Positions 60,861-64,000 of a stretch of 64,000 bases of DNA are shown one piece after another (position 1 is the stretch's first letter; each line of letters begins with the position of its first letter). The stretch is from DASQZK01 sp963771005 (lineage in GTDB: Bacteria; Bacteroidota; Bacteroidia; Bacteroidales; GCA-2748055): NCBI GenBank assembly GCA_963771005.1, contig CAVYRO010000003.1:434001-498000 (forward strand), read 5' to 3'. The position numbers and the translations under genes were made by a program. The notes beneath the pieces were generated by a model. It ran no database searches, was not told where the DNA came from, and was given only the letters and a program-made list of their open reading frames with translations.

Positions 60861-61405
60861 TGGACTATATACCGAGCCTTAAAACGAAGTATTTCGAGGA
60901 GATCATCCCGGCACTTACCAAAAAGTTCAGCTACGGATCTGTAATGCAGGTTCCGCGACTAAGCAAGATCGTCATCAATTCAGGTGTTGGTCAGGCTGTT
61001 GCCGATAAGAAGCTTATCGATGCAGCCCAGGAGGAATTGTCGAACATCGCCGGACAGAAAGCTATTCAGACTTTCTCCACCAAAGACGTGTCGAACTTCA
61101 AGCTCAGGAAGGGCATGCCCATTGGCGTGAAGGTGACTTTGCGGCGCGTGAAAATGTTTGAATTCCTGGACAGGCTTATCAATGTTGCCCTTCCCAGGAT
61201 CAGGGATTTCAACGGTGTCAGTGGCAAGCTCGATGGCAAAGGCAATTATACGCTGGGTATCAGCGAACAGATCATTTTCCCCGAGATCGATATCGACAAG
61301 ATCAGCAGGATCATGGGTCTCGAGATCACCTTCGTAACTACGGCACGAACCGACGAAGAAGGGATCGCGCTCCTGAAAGAATTTGGATTACCATTTAAAA
61401 AATAA
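60860..61405 (+). CDS. rplE: 50S ribosomal protein L5
   Basis: Binds 5S rRNA and contacts the P-site tRNA in the central protuberance. The 181 residues contain VPRLSKIVINSGVGQAVADK, GVKVTLRRVKMFEFLDRLIN and the C-terminal LGISEQIIFPEIDIDKI. The start is one base inside the rplX stop, giving coupled translation. rpsN follows after 12 bases. Confidence 0.98.
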   Translation: MDYIPSLKTKYFEEIIPALTKKFSYGSVMQVPRLSKIVINSGVGQAVADKKLIDAAQEELSNIAGQKAIQTFSTKDVSNFKLRKGMPIGVKVTLRRVKMFEFLDRLINVALPRIRDFNGVSGKLDGKGNYTLGISEQIIFPEIDIDKISRIMGLEITFVTTARTDEEGIALLKEFGLPFKK

Positions 61406-61417
61406 AAAAGATTTTGT

Positions 61418-61687
61418 ATGGCTAAAGAATCGATGAAAGCCCGTGAAGTAAAGCGTAAACAACTGGTTGAAAAATACGCTGAAAAAAGAGCCAGGCTGAA
61501 AGCTGAAGGGGATTATGTAGGTCTCAGCCTTCTCCCGAGAAATTCAAATCCGGTAAGGCTGCATAACCGGTGCAAACTGACCGGAAGGCCGAAAGGCTAT
61601 ATGAGGCAGTTCGGGGTCAGCAGGATCGTCTTCAGGGAAATGGCTTCCTCAGGACTTATCCCGGGTGTTAAAAAAGCAAGTTGGTAA
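61418..61687 (+). CDS. rpsN: 30S ribosomal protein S14, zinc-independent long form
   Basis: A 30S head protein. At 89 residues it is the long form without the CxxC...CxxC zinc site of the 61-residue type. Conserved parts are LSLLPRNSNPVRLHNRCKLT and GRPKGYMRQFGVSRIVFREM. rpsH follows after 24 bases. Confidence 0.97.
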   Translation: MAKESMKAREVKRKQLVEKYAEKRARLKAEGDYVGLSLLPRNSNPVRLHNRCKLTGRPKGYMRQFGVSRIVFREMASSGLIPGVKKASW

Positions 61688-61711
61688 AAAAGCGATAAAA
61701 TAATAAATGAG

Positions 61712-62107
61712 ATGACAGATCCTATTGCAGATTATCTTACCCGTATCAGGAATGCTGTGATGGCAAAACACAGGGTTGTGGAAATTCCTTCTTCAAACCT
61801 GAAAAGGGATATGACCCGTATCCTTTTTGAAAAAGGGTATATTTTGAATTTCAAGTTCGAAGAAACAGGTCCGCAGGGTAAAATAAAAATTGCCCTGAAG
61901 TACCACCCCGAATCCAAGGTGCCTGCCATCAAAGGCATTGAAAGAGCCAGCCGTCCGGGACTCAGAAGGTATGCCAACCATACGGAGCTTCCCAGGGTGC
62001 TCAACGGATTGGGTGTTGCAATTATTTCTACCTCACAGGGTGTGATGACCGACAAGGAAGCCCGGGAAAAGAACGTGGGCGGTGAGGTATTATGTTACGT
62101 ATATTAA
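61712..62107 (+). CDS. rpsH: 30S ribosomal protein S8
   Basis: Primary binder of central-domain 16S rRNA; in E. coli it also represses the spc operon. The 131 residues contain PIADYLTRIRNAVMAKHRVV and the C-terminal GVAIISTSQGVMTDKEAREK followed by VGGEVLCYVY. rplF follows after 12 bases. Confidence 0.98.
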   Translation: MTDPIADYLTRIRNAVMAKHRVVEIPSSNLKRDMTRILFEKGYILNFKFEETGPQGKIKIALKYHPESKVPAIKGIERASRPGLRRYANHTELPRVLNGLGVAIISTSQGVMTDKEAREKNVGGEVLCYVY

Positions 62108-62119
62108 AAAGAAACAGAA

Positions 62120-62674
62120 ATGTCCAGGATAGGAATTTTACCCATTGAGATCCCCCAGGGTGTTACCGTAAACGTTGACAAAGACAATGTTGTGACGGTT
62201 AAAGGACCCAAGGGTGAACTTCGGCAGGAGGTCAATACCGATATCAAAGTCAGCACGGAGGACGGACAGGTAGTGGTTTCAAGACCTACCGAACAAAAGC
62301 GGCACAAGTCTATGCACGGGCTCTACCGCTCACTGATTTACAACATGGTTCATGGAGTATCCCAGGGGTATGTCATTCAACAGGAATTGGTGGGAGTGGG
62401 ATACAGGGCTGAAGCAAGAGGCCAGGTTCTCGAACTGAGCCTCGGGTACTCTCACGAGATCTTTTTTGGGATCCCCGCGGAAGTAAAGGTGGAAACTGTC
62501 ACCGCACGCCGTTCCAACCCGGTGATCACGCTCACCAGCGCCGACAAACAGCTGATCGGGCAGGTAGCTGCCAAGATCAGGTCGTTCAGGCCGCCGGAAC
62601 CCTACAAAGGAAAAGGTATCCGGTTCGTGGGTGAAAATGTCAGGAGAAAAGCCGGTAAGTCTGCAAGTGTTTAA
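62120..62674 (+). CDS. rplF: 50S ribosomal protein L6
   Basis: Binds 23S rRNA near the factor-binding site. The 184 residues begin MSRIGILPIEIPQGV and contain the L6 signature near the C-terminus, RSFRPPEPYKGKGIRFVGE. Both duplicated folds are present and length is normal. rplR follows after 20 bases. Confidence 0.98.
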   Translation: MSRIGILPIEIPQGVTVNVDKDNVVTVKGPKGELRQEVNTDIKVSTEDGQVVVSRPTEQKRHKSMHGLYRSLIYNMVHGVSQGYVIQQELVGVGYRAEARGQVLELSLGYSHEIFFGIPAEVKVETVTARRSNPVITLTSADKQLIGQVAAKIRSFRPPEPYKGKGIRFVGENVRRKAGKSASV

Positions 62675-62694
62675 TTGATTAAATTTTTATAACC

Positions 62695-63054
62695 ATGGCT
62701 TTAACAAAGCGCGAAAGACGGATCAGGATCAAGAAGAGGATCCGTACCGATTTAACAGGAAGCGATTTTAAACCGCGCATGTCGGTATACAGAAGCAATA
62801 AGCAGATTTATGCCCAGATCATAAACGATATTTCGGGAGAAACGCTCGTATCGGCTTCTTCCAAGATCAAGGAGATCGAGGAAAAATCAGACATTAACAA
62901 AACCGAACAAGCCAGGCTCGTCGGTAAGCTCATCGCTGAGAAAGCCCGGGAGAAAGGGATCAGTGAAGTTATTTTTGACAGAAACGGATATCTGTATCAT
63001 GGCAGGGTTAAGAATCTCGCTGACGCTGCCAGGGAAAACGGACTCAAATTTTAA
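62695..63054 (+). CDS. rplR: 50S ribosomal protein L18
   Basis: Binds 5S rRNA together with L5. The 119 residues contain RRIRIKKRIRTDLTGSDFKP, then RMSVYRSNKQIYAQIINDI, and the C-terminal FDRNGYLYHGRVKNLADAAR. It lies nine bases before rpsE. Confidence 0.97.
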   Translation: MALTKRERRIRIKKRIRTDLTGSDFKPRMSVYRSNKQIYAQIINDISGETLVSASSKIKEIEEKSDINKTEQARLVGKLIAEKAREKGISEVIFDRNGYLYHGRVKNLADAARENGLKF

Positions 63055-63063
63055 ATTGAAATT

Positions 63064-63579
63064 ATGTCTACGAGCATCAGGAAAGTAAAAACGACCGATC
63101 TTGAATTAAAAGATAGGCTTGTAAGTATACAGAGAGTGACAAAGGTTACCAAAGGGGGCAGAACGTTTAGTTTTTCAGCCATCGTTGTGGTGGGCAATGA
63201 AGACGGTATTGTGGGTTACGGCCTTGGAAAGGCCAATGAAGTGACCACGGCCATTGCCAAAGGGGTTGAAGATGCAAAGAAGAACCTCATCCGGGTGCCG
63301 GTTTACAATGGAACCATTCCCCATGAACAACTGTCCAAATACGGCGGAGCCGTTGTTTTTATGAAGCCTGCTTCATCCGGTACGGGTGTAAAGGCCGGCG
63401 GTGCCATGCGTGCCGTTCTCGAGAGCGTGGGGATCAAGGATGTGCTCGCCAAATCCAAGGGATCATCCAACCCGCACAATCTTGTAAAAGCCACTTTCAA
63501 CGCTCTTCTTGAACTCCGCGATCCCTATACCGTGGCCCAGCACAGGGGTGTCACACTTGATAAAGTTTTTAACGGATAA
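63064..63579 (+). CDS. rpsE: 30S ribosomal protein S5
   Basis: Forms part of the mRNA entry channel and affects decoding accuracy. The 171 residues contain the double-stranded-RNA-binding-like domain (LVSIQRVTKVTKGGRTFSFS, then AIVVVGNEDGIVGYGLGKA) and the C-terminal KPASSGTGVKAGGAMRAVLE. rpmD follows after 13 bases. Confidence 0.98.
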   Translation: MSTSIRKVKTTDLELKDRLVSIQRVTKVTKGGRTFSFSAIVVVGNEDGIVGYGLGKANEVTTAIAKGVEDAKKNLIRVPVYNGTIPHEQLSKYGGAVVFMKPASSGTGVKAGGAMRAVLESVGIKDVLAKSKGSSNPHNLVKATFNALLELRDPYTVAQHRGVTLDKVFNG

Positions 63580-63592
63580 ACAAAATTCGAAA

Positions 63593-63772
63593 ATGGCAAA
63601 GATCAAAATCACCCAGGTGAAAAGTAAAATCGGGAGCACACAAAGACAGAAAAGAACGTTGGAGGCTCTGGGTATTAGGAAAATGCACGGAAGTGTTGAA
63701 GTTGAAGCCACACCCCAGATCCTGGGTATGGTAGGTAAGGTATCCCACCTTCTCCAAGTGGAAAAATTATAA
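63593..63772 (+). CDS. rpmD: 50S ribosomal protein L30
   Basis: A small large-subunit protein of 59 residues: MAKIKITQVKSKIGSTQRQK, then RTLEALGIRKMHGSVEV. The start at 63593 gives the normal L30 length; a longer frame overlapping rpsE is rejected. rplO follows after 28 bases. Confidence 0.96.
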   Translation: MAKIKITQVKSKIGSTQRQKRTLEALGIRKMHGSVEVEATPQILGMVGKVSHLLQVEKL

Positions 63773-63800
63773 AGTCTATAACCTATTTATTCATAAAGAA

Positions 63801-64000
63801 ATGGATTTGAGTAACTTAAAACCGGCTAAAGGATCAACGAAAAGTAGGAAACGTATTGGTCGCGGCGAAGGCTCCGGTGCCGGAGGGACATCAACAAGGG
63901 GTCATAAAGGCGCTCAGTCGAGATCGGGATATTCGAGGAAGATCGGATTCGAAGGAGGCCAGATGCCACTGCAGAGAAGATTGCCGAAATTCGGATTCAG
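63801..64000 (+). CDS. rplO: 50S ribosomal protein L15 (N-terminal part, cut by the window edge)
   Basis: The visible 66 codons begin MDLSNLKPAKGSTKSRKR and continue with IGRGEGSGAGGTSTRGHKGA and GFEGGQMPLQRRLPKFGF, the glycine-rich rRNA-threading extension of L15. The rest lies beyond the right edge. secY would be expected next in this cluster. Confidence 0.96.
   Translation, partial: MDLSNLKPAKGSTKSRKRIGRGEGSGAGGTSTRGHKGAQSRSGYSRKIGFEGGQMPLQRRLPKFGF

Noticed and set aside
63509..63592. N-terminal extension of L30 into rpsE
   Set aside because: The added residues are out-of-frame rpsE sequence; L30 is normally about 59 residues.

Overview
The window looks like a chromosomal segment of a Bacteroidota (Bacteroidetes) bacterium, probably of Bacteroidales type. 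The reasons are independent: start regions carry the TAnnTTTG -7 promoter element of this phylum instead of strong Shine-Dalgarno sites; a DUF4492-cydA-cydB unit, a parA-parB-DUF5683 unit and a DUF4290-murA unit are present; one protein has a type IX secretion (gliding-type) C-terminal domain; there is a second, unusual EF-G; and the str and S10/spc ribosomal clusters are fused with no tuf gene between fusA and rpsJ. No rRNA or tRNA gene was seen.

Layout. 1-3.6 kb: start of a secreted protein (minus strand), then cytochrome bd oxidase with two small membrane proteins. 3.6-8.4 kb: phosphatidylserine synthase, serine acetyltransferase and cysteine synthase, a HAD hydrolase, a glutaminyl cyclase lipoprotein and the wreck of a lipid kinase gene. 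8.7-16 kb: chromosome partitioning genes parA/parB, DUF5683, an MltD-like transglycosylase, then an SGNH hydrolase and MBOAT acyltransferase pair that probably O-acetylates or O-acylates an envelope polymer. 16-33.8 kb: an envelope glycan/lipid region with four GT2 glycosyltransferases or polyprenyl-phosphate sugar synthases, five large GT-C-like membrane proteins, an AglD-type flippase-like protein, an FrhB-family protein and two methyltransferase genes, one broken by a stop codon. 33.8-45.3 kb: an NtrC-type regulator, Ppx/GppA, an ABC exporter, dnaJ and grpE, a frameshifted thioredoxin, murA, DUF4290 and a UvrD/PcrA helicase. 46-51.3 kb: a T9SS cargo protein, an AsmA-like protein and the EF-G paralogue. 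52-64 kb: rpsL-rpsG-fusA and the S10/spc cluster, running off the right edge inside rplO.

The most unusual content is repetitive DNA. A small GIY-YIG nuclease gene (31063-31401) sits between two arrays of the same short motif, here called module B (GGTCGGTGAGCG...AGCCGAACCG). The motif points in opposite directions on the two sides. The left array is eleven copies of an exact 84-bp unit that joins module B to an octamer repeat, module A (TGTTGATT). The right array is about sixteen 44-58 bp units with semi-variable linkers and higher-order duplications. Module A recurs at 14.1-14.4 kb and 45.4-45.9 kb, and B-like ends cap a 228-bp palindrome at 51.4-51.6 kb. This resembles the layout of REP/RAYT systems but with a GIY-YIG enzyme, and it is the main candidate here for an undescribed repeat-spreading system. 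Three decayed genes and two very long perfect hairpins add to the signs of recent rearrangement.
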